From Musa acuminata AAA Group (taxonomy: Eukaryota; Streptophyta; Magnoliopsida; Zingiberales; Musaceae): a stretch of DNA of 64,000 nucleotides. The position numbers were made by a program, and so were the translations under genes. This document shows, piece after piece, positions 33,360 through 45,759 of this stretch (its first letter is position 1; every line of letters begins with the position of its first letter). The notes under the pieces are model-generated. The model was not told the DNA's origin. It made no database searches and worked only from the letters and a program-made list of their open reading frames with translations. The DNA lies in the NCBI RefSeq assembly GCF_036884655.1, contig NC_088342.1, positions 18,825,501 through 18,889,500 on the forward strand, given 5' to 3'.

Positions 33360-34574
33360 CAACATGATTAATGCTTTGTATTAATTGTCTAGATCGAAGT
33401 ATATTTTTACATGTGCAGGATTAACTATGATAGCAAGGCATGAAGTAAAATGAAGTCCCAGAGTCAAGGATACGATTTCGTTGGGAGTTCAGAGTTCATC
33501 GGAAGTCCGAACGTTCATCAGAAGTTCTGTTAGAACCAAAAGAGAAGTCTTGGAGCTTGCCAGAGAAGCTCATCGGAACTTGCCAAGAAGATCATCGTGA
33601 AGACTAGGAGCTTGCCAGGAGTTTGTCGGAACATTACCAAGAGTTCATCAAAAGTTTGCCGGAAGATAAACCAAGACATAAGGGACTTGTTTAGCTTAAC
33701 AAATGTCTTAGGAATCATAGTTAGCACGTAATTGGGTTTGGATTTAGGCCAAACCAATTAGGGGCCAACTAGGCCCATGTAAGGACTGTATTGGGGCCAA
33801 TGAGAGGCCCAAACAGTGTCCCATGAGGTGGCACCGTCATGGCATAGTCTCCGAGACTGTGTCAGGTGGTGGTACCACCCAGACACACCCTCCGAGAGGC
33901 TACAGGCGGTGGTACCGTCGGTCTGGGTGATGGTACCACCCAACGTAGCCTCCCAACTAGTGGTATCGCCCATCGCAGACAGTGGTACTACCAGTGCCCA
34001 GGAAACCCGGGATGAGATATTTTTAGGCTCCAAGTTTGAATCAACTTGAAGTTTATAAATACCCCTCTCATCTCTGGTTAAAAGACACAAGCACAGAGAG
34101 TTTAAAAGTACAAAAACACTGAAGAAATCTCTTATAAGAATCCTCCTCTAGTCTAAGTGTTAGAATTCTGTAAAAGAGGAGTGAGTGCTTGTAAAGGTTA
34201 ACTCCTAAACCTGTAAAAAGGGGAAGAGGGGTGTAAGAAGGAGGTTGATCTTCGCCTAGTAAAGGAAGATCAATAGTGGATGCTAGTAGCCTCGATGGAA
34301 GAGGAATCGACGGAGTGGATATAGGTCACGACGACCGAACCACTATAAATTGGCATGTTCTCTAGTTTACATTTATGTTTAGCAATTACCTTACTGCAAA
34401 CCTCTTTAATTGCTTACTGCATTCAATTTATTTATGAATGTGTTTCAAGTTAAGATATTTTCGAGATCGGTTTTCAACGTAAACGGTTTTATCGAAATGA
34501 AAGTTTTTTTGAAGATGTGATTTTACCGCTGCACTAATTTACCCCCCCCTCTTAATGCTTTCTTGATCCCAACA
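33360..34574 (+). repeat. partial LTR of a gag-only element
   Basis: It starts inside the LTR (ACAACATGATTAATGC) and runs to CCCAACA, followed by the PBS. It includes GGTACCACC-rich words (33870-33990) and a TATA-like TTATAAATA near 34054. The first ~300 bp of the LTR are missing. Confidence 0.85.
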
Positions 34575-34575
34575 A

Positions 34576-34589
34576 TTGGTATCAGAGCC
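34576..34589 (+). other. primer-binding site
   Basis: TTGGTATCAGAGCC directly follows the LTR, as in the other copies. Confidence 0.92.
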
Positions 34590-34624
34590 TCGTTATTTCT
34601 CATTTGGTTTAACACCCAAGAGAA

Positions 34625-35515
34625 ATGACTCTTTTCGGCTTTCAAGAGGGTAACTCTCTCATTCATCCTCCCTTTTTTAATGGGACGAACTATACTTACT
34701 AGAAAACTCGAATGAGAGTTTTCTTACTTTCATTGAATCTTGATTTATGGCACATAGTCAAATCCAGTTTTCAAAGATCTTCTCTTCCAATGAACCATTG
34801 GAATGATTTGGAGAAGAAGGCTTTTTCTCTAAATGCAAAAGCTATGAATGCCTTATTTTGCGCTTCAGACAAAAATGAGTTTAATCAAATTTCTATATGT
34901 AAAACGGCTTTCGAAATTTAGCATACTCTCGAAATCACACATGAATGCACTAAAAAAGTTAAAGATTCAAAAATCAATCTTTTATTACATGATTTTGAAC
35001 TTTTTCGAATAAAACCAAGCGAAACTATTATTGACATGTACACCCATTTTACGGATATCATCAATGGTTTCAAAGCTCTTGGTAAAAGTTTTTTGAATCT
35101 TGAACTTGTGAATAAAGTTTTGCGCTCACTTTCTAAAACATAAATACTTTTTTGATTGAAAAATTTATCGAGTCCCTAATGACCTATGAAATGGCATACA
35201 ATGCACGTAAAGAACTTGAGAACCATCTTCCAAAGAACAGGAAGGATTTTGAACTTAGAACATTTGAAGACCACTCGAGCATAAGCTCAAGTGATGGTGA
35301 ACTTGAACTCACTAAGAAATTTAAAAAGTTCATAAAATAAAAATTCAAGAACAAAAATAATGTAACTACTTGCTATGAACGCAAGAAGAAAGAAGAACTT
35401 TGGGATGAATCGAGCTCCTCCGAAAACAAGGAGAAAATCAACAAAGGCGAGGTGGCAAACTACGCCTTAACGGCTTTCGACGATGAGGTAATAAAAAAAC
35501 CCTTAATTTATTTCA
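34625..35515 (+). pseudogene. gag of a gag-only element, several stops
   Basis: It starts MTLFGFQEGNSLI and shows the same Gag landmarks as the other copies: NHWNDLEKKAFSLNAK, ETIIDMYTHFTDII and LPKNRKDF. Stops occur near 34699 and 34918. A deletion with frameshift occurs near 35140, so only 34712-34921 and 35152-35340 remain open. The acidic tail (ESSSSENKE-like) is readable near 35410. Confidence 0.83.
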
Positions 35516-37459
35516 AAATTACATGATGCTTTTAATGAGTTATTTTTAGTTTAGAAAAATTATTTTTCTTGAAAATTGTATGTTTAATAATTTTATGAAA
35601 ATGTAAAAAATTAGGAACCATATTTATCATGCTAGTAATTTTGAAAATAATCATGAAAATTACATATGATAAAGGAACAAAATGTTAGACTTAAATCATG
35701 CTAGATGTTTTAATGATGTGATAATGTGTATTTTGATGATCTTCGTATTTAATTGAAAATACTTTACGAAATTATGCTTGATGAAATAATGTAACGAAGA
35801 TTTGAAATCATGTTTAGTGGTTTTATAATTCAAAATTATGCATGATGAATCTTGTGATTTATGGATTATCAATTTTTATAGTAATGAAAGTGGCTTTTTC
35901 GGTTTTTAAACGTTGATGCATGTTTTTGGCATAAATGAAAAAGGTATGCTTCTATGAAATAAATCAGATGAATTAAAACAACTAAAAAGATAAACATATT
36001 TTTCTTGAAATTTTTTTTTCTATATCTTATCAATTTTTCACTAAGAGATTGATAAAGTTGTTTATGTCATTTTGAATCTCATGAAAATGATTTTGATGAG
36101 TTAAATTTGAATGAGACTTATCTTTATTTTTTGAGATTTATAACTTAGAGATTTCTTATACATGAATCAAGATATTATATCATTTAATATCCTATGTTTC
36201 TTTTTTGCTATTTATAAAAAGAAGATATTTGATAAAATGAATCATGTCTTTTGTAATTCAAGAGATCTTATCTTTCATGACAAGATGTCTTTGTATTTAT
36301 GGCTTATATGCCTTGAAATGATTAAAATATTTTATATTATTTTATTCTTCCCTTATTCTTTCTTGTTTATAATGATAAAAGAGGGAAAAGTTATGATCAT
36401 GCATGGTATGATGCAATTTGATAAATTAATACCATCATGATCTGAAATATTATCATTTTTTACTAATATTGATGTAATTTTGAATGATGATTTGGAATCA
36501 TGCATGTAATGATGATTTTATATTTTTTAAATATACATGATGATTTGGTATTATACATACAATGCTTATACTTTTTAATTATGATGATGAATGTGATGTA
36601 TTGCATATTATGTGAATCATGATTGCTTTTATTTAAATTTAAGGTTTATCTCAATTATGGTATTTTGAAATAAGAATGATTACTTACCTTTATAATAATC
36701 TAAAAATTGATATAAATGGTCTTTCCTTCTTTTTAACAATGACAAAGGGGGAGATAAAAAGATGCTAGCTCGCACAATTAAAGAAGAAAGCAAAAATTAC
36801 ATTTCTCAAAAGAGAAGAAAAAACTTACTTCTTGAACATCTCAAATTGTTAGCTTCCATCTTGTAAAATAATGTAACATTTTGATAGCTTGCGTTTTTGC
36901 AAATGAAGCAAAAATAATCCCACTTCTCAAAAGAAAAGAAATTGTTATCTTAAACATTACTAAGAATTGCTAACTAGAAATCTCAAGAAGATACAAAAAA
37001 TATGCTATCTTACACATTGCAAAGAAAAGTAAATTTGTAAACTTGCACAACTCTAAATTATTACTAGCTTGTATATTGCAAAACTTACTTTCTTTTTCAA
37101 ACACTTGCTAGCTTGAACATTACAAAACAAATAAACTGAACTTGCATATCTAGCAAAGTTTACAAACTTATAAAACTTAAAATTCTTGCTACCTTGCATG
37201 ATTATAAAACTGGAGATTTATGACATAATACATTGAACTTGTATTCCAAACACATGAATAGTTAGACTTCTTTTTGTTGATGACAAAGGGGGAGAAGTAT
37301 ATTGATGTTATGCATGATTTGATCATGACATGTTGCTTGGATTTTTTAGTCCAAGAGTTTCTATCAATATGACATATTAATAGGGGGAGTTTATTTAAAC
37401 TCCAGGAGTTAAGGTTAACTCCGTCATCAATTGGTTGTCATCATAAAAAAGGAAAAGAT
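35516..37459 (+). mobile_element. non-coding interior of a gag-only element
   Basis: AT-rich sequence with no domain. 36760-37210 holds the family's repeated CTCAAAAGAGAAG, GCTAGCTTG and AAACTTGC words. A degraded polypurine tract (AAAAAAGGAAAAGAT) ends it at 37459. The open frame 36162-36440 has no recognisable similarity. Confidence 0.72.
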
Positions 37460-38205
37460 TTTTGAATCTCGTATTTTGATGATAAAACCAATTGATAAAT
37501 ATTTATAATTTTAATCTGCATTGTGAGTGACGCAGGATGCTTCGATCAGGATGAGATAGTTAAAGCAGAAAGAATAATGTTGGGCCGAGGGAAAACATGT
37601 CAGAAGATTGGATGTCGGACCGGAGGATCGATCGAGGTATCGATAGAAGGTTTTAGGCCATGGATTTGGGCATTGGCCAAGAAGAGTGGATATTGTGCTA
37701 AGGATATCAGAGTTGCGGAGTCAACTGACCGATTGGGCAATAGGACGGAAGAGAGAATGATGCGTCGAAGAATCGAATGAAGCATCAAGGGACCAATGAC
37801 ATGCCAGACAACATGATTAATGCTTAGTATTAATTGTCTAGATTGAAGTGTGTTTTTATATGTGCAAGATTAACTATAATAGGAAGGCATGAAGCAAAAT
37901 GAAGTCCCGGAGTCAAGGACGTGATTTCGTTGAAAGTTCGAGAGTTCGTCGGAAGTCCGGACGTTCATAAGAAATTCTGTGGGAACCAACCGAGAAGTCT
38001 CAGAGCTTGCCAGAGAAACTCATCGGAACTCGCCAAGAAGATCAACATGAAGTCCAGGAGCTTGCTAGGAGTCCGTCAGAACATTATCGAGAGTTTGTCG
38101 GAAGTTCGCCGAAAGATCGCCGGAAGCTTGTCGGAAGAAACCAAGACATTGGGGACTTGTTTAGCTTAGAAAATGTCTTAGGAATCATAGTTAGCACGTA
38201 ATTGG
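37460..38205 (+). repeat. truncated LTR (first half), unit 1
   Basis: It starts TTTTGAATCTCG (TGTTGAATCTCG in intact copies) after the degraded PPT. It ends inside the LTR at the duplication breakpoint. Confidence 0.82.
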
Positions 38206-38755
38206 GTTAGCACGAAAATGTCAAAAGAGAAGAAATTGCTATATTAAACATCACCAAGAATTGCTAGCTTGAAATCTCAAGAAGATGCAAAAATATGCTA
38301 TCTTGCACATTACAAAGAAAAGCAAATTTGTAAACTTGCACAACTCTAAATTATTGCTAGCTTGTATGTTGTAAAACTTGCTTTCTTTTTCAAACACTTG
38401 TTAGTTTGAACATTACAAAACAAACATGCTGAACTTGCATATCTAACAAAATTTACAAACTTGTAAAATTTAAAATTTTTGCTAGCTTGCATGATTATAA
38501 AATTGGAGATTTATGATGTAATGTATTGAACTTGTATTCCAAACACATGAATAGTTGGACTTCTCCTTTTTGTTAATGACAAAGGGGGAGAAGTATATTG
38601 ATGTTATGCATGATTTGATCATGACATTTTACTTAGATTTTTGAATCCAAGAGTTTCTATCAATATGACATATTAATAGGGGGAGTTTGTTTAAATTCCG
38701 GGAGTTAAGGTTAACTCCGTCATCAATTGGTTGTCATCATAAAAAAGGGGGAGAT
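38206..38755 (+). mobile_element. duplicated interior end with polypurine tract
   Basis: A second copy of the interior segment seen at 36920-37459. It ends in a well-preserved PPT AAAAAAGGGGGAGAT (38741-38755). Confidence 0.8.
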
Positions 38756-40281
38756 TATTGAATCTTGTATTTTGAGTGACGCAGGATGCTTCGATCAGGA
38801 TGATATAATTAAATCAGGAAGAATCATGTTGGGCCAAGGGAAAATATGTCAAAAGATTGGACATTGGGCCAGAAGATCGGTCGAGGTATCGACAGAAGGC
38901 TTTGGGCCATGGATTTGGACATCGGACCAAGAAGAGCGGATATTACGCTAAGGATATCAGAGTTACGGAGTCAACTGACCGATTGGGCAATAGGCTGCAA
39001 GAGAGGACGATGCGCTAAAGAATCGGACGAAGCATCGAGGGACCAATGACATGCCGGACAACATGATTAATGCTTAGTATTAATTATCTAGATCGAAGTG
39101 TATTTTTACATGTGCAGGATTAACTACGAAGCAAGGCATGAAGCAAAATGAAGTCCCAAAGTCAAGGACACGATTTCGTTGGGAGTTCGAGAGTTCGTCG
39201 GAAGTCCGGACGTTCATCAAAAGTTCTGTCGGAACCTACCGAGAAGTCTCGGAGCTTACTAGAGAAGCTCGTCGGAACTCGCCAAGAAGATCGTCGTGAA
39301 GTCCAGGAGCTTGTCGGGAGTCCGTTGGAACATTGCCGAGAGTTCGTCGGAAGTTCACCGGAAGAAACCAAGACAGAAGAGACTTGTTTAGCTTAGCAAA
39401 TGTCTAAAGAATCATAGTTAGTACGTAATTGGATTTGGATTTGGGCTGACCCAATTAGGGGCCAACTAGGCCCAAGTAAGGACTGTATTGGGCCCAATGA
39501 GAGGCCTAAACAGTGCCTCATGAGGTGACATCGTTGTGGCAAAGTCTCCGAGATTATGTCAGGCGGTAGTACCACCCAGCCACAACCTCCGAGAGGCTAC
39601 AAGTGGTGGTACCGCCCAACACAGCCTCCCATGTGGTGGTACCGCCTAGTGTCAGACTGACTCTAGCGGTGGTACCGCCCAGCACAAGCGACCGTGCCTA
39701 GGAAACCCAGGATGAGATATTTCTAGGCTCCAAGTTTGAATCAACTTGAAGTCTATAAATACCCCTCTCATTCCTGGTTAAAAGACACAAGCACAGAGAG
39801 TTTAAAAGTAGAAAAACGTTGTAGAAATCTCTTGTAAGATCCTCATTTAGCCTAAGTGTTAGAATTCTATAAGAGAGGAGTGAGTGCTTGTAAAGGTTGA
39901 CTCCTAAACTTGTGAAAAGGAGAAGAAGAGTGTAAGAAGGAGGTTGATCTTCGCCTAGGAAGATCGATAGTGGATGCCGGTGGCCTCGACGGAAGAAGAA
40001 TCAATGGAGTAGATGTAGGTCACGATGACCGAACTACTATAAATTGGTGTGTTCTCTTGTTTGCATTTATGTTTAGTAATTTACCTTACTCCAAACCTCT
40101 TTAATTGCTTACTATCTTTAATTCATTTACGATCGTATTTCAAGTTAAGATATTTCCGAGATCGGCTTTCAACGTAAACAGTTTTATCGAAATGAAAGTT
40201 TTTTTGAAGACGTGATTTTACCGCTGTACTAATTTAACCCCCCTCCCCCCCCCCCTCCTCTCTCTTAGTGCGATCCTAACA
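38756..40281 (+). repeat. complete 3' LTR of a gag-only element
   Basis: It is 1526 bp and starts TATTGAATCTTG (mutated TG) directly after the PPT. It has the TATA box CTATAAATA at 39753-39761 and ends CGATCCTAACA. A C-rich run (40241-40256) is the counterpart of the G-run in the inverted copies. Confidence 0.88.
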
Positions 40282-40289
40282 CCTAGTGC

Positions 40290-43200
40290 AAGGAATACTA
40301 TCAATAGATTTTTCCATTTATCCATGGTGGAAGATGAGAATGAGGATGATCACCACTTGGACGGTGATAGGTTTTCTAATGTTGTTTTGAGTGTGAAAAA
40401 GATAAGGGTTGCTAACTTAGACCCCTTGAGTAAACCTTCTAAACTCTTTTTTTTATTTATGATAAATTTTGGAATGTAAAATATTAGGGACTTAATGCCC
40501 CTTATAAATAAAAAATTTGTTAGGGATACTATTATTCCTCAATATTATATTGAATGCTTCTTTATTATGGAGCCTCGATTTCAATAAATTAAAGTCAAAT
40601 CTATTTTTAAAAACCTATTTCGGGATTGGAGATATCATAGAAATTAAGATTTTGATTCTTCTTAGATTTAGTATATTTGAAATCCTTTATTTGTGTTCAT
40701 TGATTGATATGTTGCATTCGTCCAATCAAATCATGACTGGTTTCTTAAGGACCGTCGTTCATAAGAATCTTTCTAACTTTTCTACAGTCTATGGTCTCAT
40801 TATTGTAAACTCTGCTCCAATCTTGTAGAACTATTCAAGGCCTAGGGGTTGTGATGGGCAACTTTAATACAGTTTTCTATCCTAAAAATAAAGTGGGTGA
40901 GCGCACTATTCCAAACTCAACGATTACTAAAATCTCGAATTACCTTATAGGCTTATTTGACCTAAAAATGAAAAGGCATTACATGATCAAATAAAGTAGT
41001 TGCAACGTATTAAGTGTAAGCTGGATCATGTTCTAGTTAATAATATTAGATTTCTAGCTTTGTTGACTCAGAAACATAGTTTCTTCCTCTAGATATTTGA
41101 AATACACGCCTTAGTTGTTATTCATAATAGCAAACTATAAAAGGGTAACGAGAGATTTCCCTTATTCAAATATTGGACTTTTCATTCGGAGTTTTTAAAA
41201 GTTGACATGGGAATGTCTAATTTACTACAATCTCCTCGTATGCGATCTTGCTGGAGCTATGGTATATTTTTTAGCCCATAATGTTGTCTCATAGTTTTCA
41301 ACTTAGCACACTCAATCATGACAGCTCATGAGCATATTCTCTATACAAAGTTATAGCTGTCCCAAGGTGTTTTTCTTCATGACTAAGGAATGCATTAAAG
41401 AAGTTGGTTACGAGCTATAAAACACTTAATTTCATAATTTCCTATGCATGAAGGGTTGTTTCATGTACTAGTACTTATTTTGGTGTTTAGGAGTTAGAAG
41501 AAACTTTAGAAACTAATGATAAACTCTGTATCTCTTGGATGCATCCTTGAGTGGTGAGTTTTTTCTTTTCAATTCTGTATCCTCGTTTATAATCCTTGGG
41601 ATAGTGAACTTTCTATATCCTTTTGTGATTTTAAACTTGGTGGTGAGCTATTTTTCATTTTTATCAAAGTTGCTTCCTGAGTTCACTCTTTTTATGTTTG
41701 GAAAACTCATTCTAGCAAATACAATTGTACTGTTGACGTTTGTTCGTACCTTCACTCATTTTTTGTATGAAAAACTCATTCCAGTAAATATGATTGTACT
41801 ATCGATTTTTCTTCGTGAGTTCGTTCGTTTTCTATCCGAAAAAACTATACTATCATTTTTTTTTTATCTATTCTACATCATACAGGTATCAAAGGTAGTG
41901 GACGAGGTTTGGAACTCTCCATTGGATGCAAGGGTCGTACCCCCTTTACTCATATATTTATTCTAGTTCATATGCTGAAATCTCGTAAGGCAAGACTTAA
42001 AATTTGGTCTTGGACCGTCTACCAACAATGTAATAACTCTTTGAAATCCATTTAAAACCCATTGTATCTAATTCGAAAAGACATTGATTCTTCCCCTATA
42101 TATGAAAGTCTTCGTAAACATGAGTAGGCCTTTCACTTTGAGCTACGTAAACTTCTTGAAGCTGAAGAACCTATGCTTAGATAGAAATCTAAAGATCGTT
42201 AGCTAAAATTGGGTGATGCAAATTCTTATTACTTCTTTTGGTCCCTTCATGCTTCTAGGAGTCATAACTCTATTCTTTCCTTGATGGATTCCAATGGTAA
42301 TATATTAAAAGTGACCAAATTCATGAAGAAGCTGTCAACTATTATAAAAATATATTCAACCCTTTTTGTCTCATAGATGCATTTCACTCCTACGAAGGTT
42401 CAAAAACTATCAAATGAATCCAAATTGACTCTTGTGCAACCGATTGCTCCTAAGGAGATTAAGGAGGTTATTCTCAAATCTAACCTAGATAATGCTTCGG
42501 GAGTTAATGACTTTAATGCTCATTTTTATATCTCTTGTAGGCATATTATATAGCGAGATGTTATTACAACTATTAACAAATTTTTCATCTTAGGGAAGCT
42601 ACTTAGGTAAATATCACATCTCTTATTCTTGTCCCTAAGAATAAGAATCCTCAATCTTTTGAGGATTTCAAGTTCTTTCAATTGGTAAAGTTCTCTGTTG
42701 GTTCATATCTAAGATTATCTCTAATAAGTTGGCTAAGGTACTCTATGACATTAGCGATGCAAATCAACATGCCTCTTTAAAACAATGATTAATTCATGAA
42801 AACATAGCTTTGTGCCACTAGATCATGCATAACTATAATATCAACAAAGGGCCCTCCAAGAATAAGTTTGAAAACTAATCTTCATTAGATTTATGACTCT
42901 GTACATTGGGACTTTCTCCATTTCTTAGAGCTCTATAGCTTTCTTGCACAGTTTATAAAGTGGATTCAGGCTTGCATTACAAACTCAATGTTTACTATAA
43001 ATCTAAATGAAAAAAGTGTGGGGTTCTTTAAAGGGAGAAGGAGCCTAAGACGAGGCTATCCCATGGCCCCTTACTTATTTCTAATTGTCATGCAAAATCT
43101 TTCTCATTGGTTAAATCAGGTCATTACCTAATGAAGCATTCATTCATACCAGAATTATCATATATAATTGGTTATACTCACCTTTCATTTGGGACATCCT

Positions 43201-44830
43201 ATTTTAATTTACAAACGATTCCTTAGATAAACTCAGTAAGACATCAACACTTTGAAATATGCCTATCGGTATCCTCCTCGACATTTTCTTGGGACCCCTC
43301 TTATCGATAAAATATTATCATTCTTTGATTGTATTATCCTCCTATAATCCATAGTATGTAGAATCAAAAAATGAAATACTTGTTACTTCTCTTATGCTAA
43401 TTGTACCCTACTGATCAAATCAGTTATGATGGAAAAAAAATTATTCTAATATAGCGTGTTCATTTTACTATAATGGTAATTCATCGATTAGAATAAATAA
43501 TACCTCGATTCTTATGGAATGGGGATGACAATAAAGGCCTCCACAAAGTTGCTTTGCACGACGTCTATAAACTATTACAAGAAAAGAGTCTTGGGATTCG
43601 AAGCCTTCAAATCCTAAACCGAGTATGTTTACTTTAGTTCATATAAATAATAGCCTCTAAGAAGGATTCCCTTAAGGTCAAATAGATTAGCCTCTAAGAA
43701 GGATTCCCTTAAGGTCAAATAGATTGTGAGATAATATTTAACTCGAAATTTTATTTGGATCATCCTAACTCTTAGTGTTTACTCGTGGAGCTTCAAGAAT
43801 ATATTGCAAACAAAGGTACATATTGAATCGATGGTTTTTCATATAATTGAAAATGAGAATGATATTTTTTGTTAGCTTGATCCATGGTACCCTAAAGGTA
43901 TCCTAAAACTCTCTTCAAAGAACTATATTGATTATGAATTCATGCTTAACCGTTTAACTGGAGTTTCTAAAATTTACAAAGGTGGAACATATGTTATTGG
44001 TCACTCTCACTCGCCGACCTTAATCCTTATTTGGGATGTTCTAGTTAACATTAACACTTTTTCCCATACTCGAAAAGATTGCATGTTTTTGGAAATTGTT
44101 AACATTCGATGATTTTATTTTTATATAGCCATGGATGAACTTTCTACTATAGTAGAATGGAGTAATCTTATTTAGTTTAAGAGTAACATACTATGGTATT
44201 TTTTCATCTATTAACTTATTTGTTTAAATAAATTGAGTATATTGGATAGACCGACGAAGTAAAGAATTTGTACTAGTTCTTCCTACTACTTATGCGGTTA
44301 AGAATATGAAAGTGTTTATCATTTACTCTTTGAATGCACTTTTTAAGTATGTGTGTGAAGAGCCATTTTGAGTAGATGTAATCTATCTTGAGTCTCCACA
44401 GGGATATAATGCAGAATTGGCATGTGTATGCAATCATTGAAATAACGATAGTTTCATAAGCAAATAAAAAACTATCCGTCACAACTATTATCTATCATAT
44501 GTGGATTAAGAGAAATCGTAGATCTAAATCAAACACCTAAAGATCTCATGATATCATTATCTAAGTTGTTATGCATGATGTAAGAGATTACATATTAAAA
44601 TCATAACTATAACTTACATTACATCAACTCGGGCCATTGGTGTAAGTTGGAATCTATTTCTAACTTTGTATCTCCAAGTCTACATGACACTTTTGGATCG
44701 CAACCACAAAGGGTATTACTACCATGCATATTAATGCCTTTTTTTTTTTTTTTCTTGGCTAGGTTGGGATGTGTGTTTCGGGACACTTTTGAAAGCTCCT
44801 TTTTGTTATGCCAAAGATGAATCGAAGGAA
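40290..44830 (+). pseudogene. decayed L1-type LINE (endonuclease, RT, zf-RVT)
   Basis: Readable pieces follow the order of a plant L1-type non-LTR retrotransposon. An endonuclease part is at 40845-40925 (MGNFNTVFYPKNKVGE). A pre-RT linker KLGDANSYYF lies near 42205 and an RT block NASGVNDFNAHFY near 42490. YDSVHWDFL is near 42890, and GYPMAPYLFLIVM (normally QGDPLSPYLF) near 43060. A C-terminal zinc-finger region, ESVYHLLFECTF, is near 44310-44345. Stops and shifts are everywhere and the F/YADD box could not be found, so it is long dead. A T-run at about 44738-44753 lies near the end. Confidence 0.8.
43652..43725. repeat. perfect 37-bp tandem duplication in the LINE
   Basis: The unit starting AGCCTCTAAGAAGGATTCCC occurs at 43652-43688 and again without change at 43689-43725. 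It is therefore younger than the decay around it. Confidence 0.92.
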
Positions 44831-45203
44831 TATCTCATTCTACTACATAAATTATAGGCATAAGAAACAATTTACATTAATTATCACTCAGTCCATTTGA
44901 TTCACAATTTGATATGGATATACTTAATATTGCATCGTAATTTTATTGGATTGCCTTAGAAATTCATTCATTTTTTTTGGAGTGCTTTAAAACTTTAGAT
45001 TTCTTTTTTGTCTATCAAGAAATTAATTGATCAATCAATTTCCTTATAAATGACATGATTTTCATGAGTCTTGTATGTGATTTATTTATCTCACTAACTA
45101 TGAGATTAGTCTCCTCGTGAGATGTATTTGATGCTTTACACGTGATAGTGATTTTTGTATTTTGTAACCATACTTATGTTTAACACACTTTTTTTCTCCT
45201 TAA

Positions 45204-45235
<32 letters not shown>

Positions 45236-45755
45236 ATAAAGGTTAAAAAAATGTTTTAAATAATAGTTCCGATAATGTTGTAAGATAGATTAGTACGGTA
45301 CGATATGGGTCAACATGGCTCACCAATAAAAGAAAATTTCCTATGAGTGCCTACCAATACAGTTTGGGGCGACATGTACACTGGTATATCAGTATGCTAT
45401 TTAAACTATACGCTTGGTATACCATGATATAGAATTAAAATGAGATGAGAGATAGAGGCAGTCAACCTTCTTTCTTATTCCACATAAAGCAACATTATTT
45501 TTTCTTTTCAGACTTTTTTTTTTTTTCTGCCAAATATGCGCTGTCAGTCTTTTTATTATCTGAACTGATACCATAAACATGGTCATTTCAATCAAGAAGT
45601 TTCTCTATGCTTTGATCTGACCAAGAATTGGAGCAAAATGCATTCAACTCAGTGGAGCTAATTAAGTTCAAATAAGAAGAGAAACATATAACAAAAAGAG
45701 ATAAATCATATGATCCGAAGCAGATTTTTACCTAAAAATATGCTAAGGAAACTTT
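44831..45755. other. AT-rich intergenic stretch with (AT)n run
   Basis: No gene is seen. An AT microsatellite occupies about 45208-45235. 45290-45410 contains TACCAATACAG and GGTACGATATG words resembling degraded GTACCG-type repeats found at 56.9-63.8 kb. Confidence 0.4.
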
Positions 45756-45759
45756 TGAT

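Larger units (their letters stand above)
36916..39440 (+). repeat. ~1.3-kb tandem duplication of interior end plus LTR start
   Basis: Unit 1 (about 36916-38211) contains the last part of the interior, the PPT and an LTR cut at GTAATTGGGTT. Unit 2 starts at about 38212 with the same interior point (AAAAGAGAAGAAATTGCTA), repeats PPT and LTR, and then runs on through the complete LTR. The units differ by small indels and substitutions, so the event is old. Confidence 0.8.
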
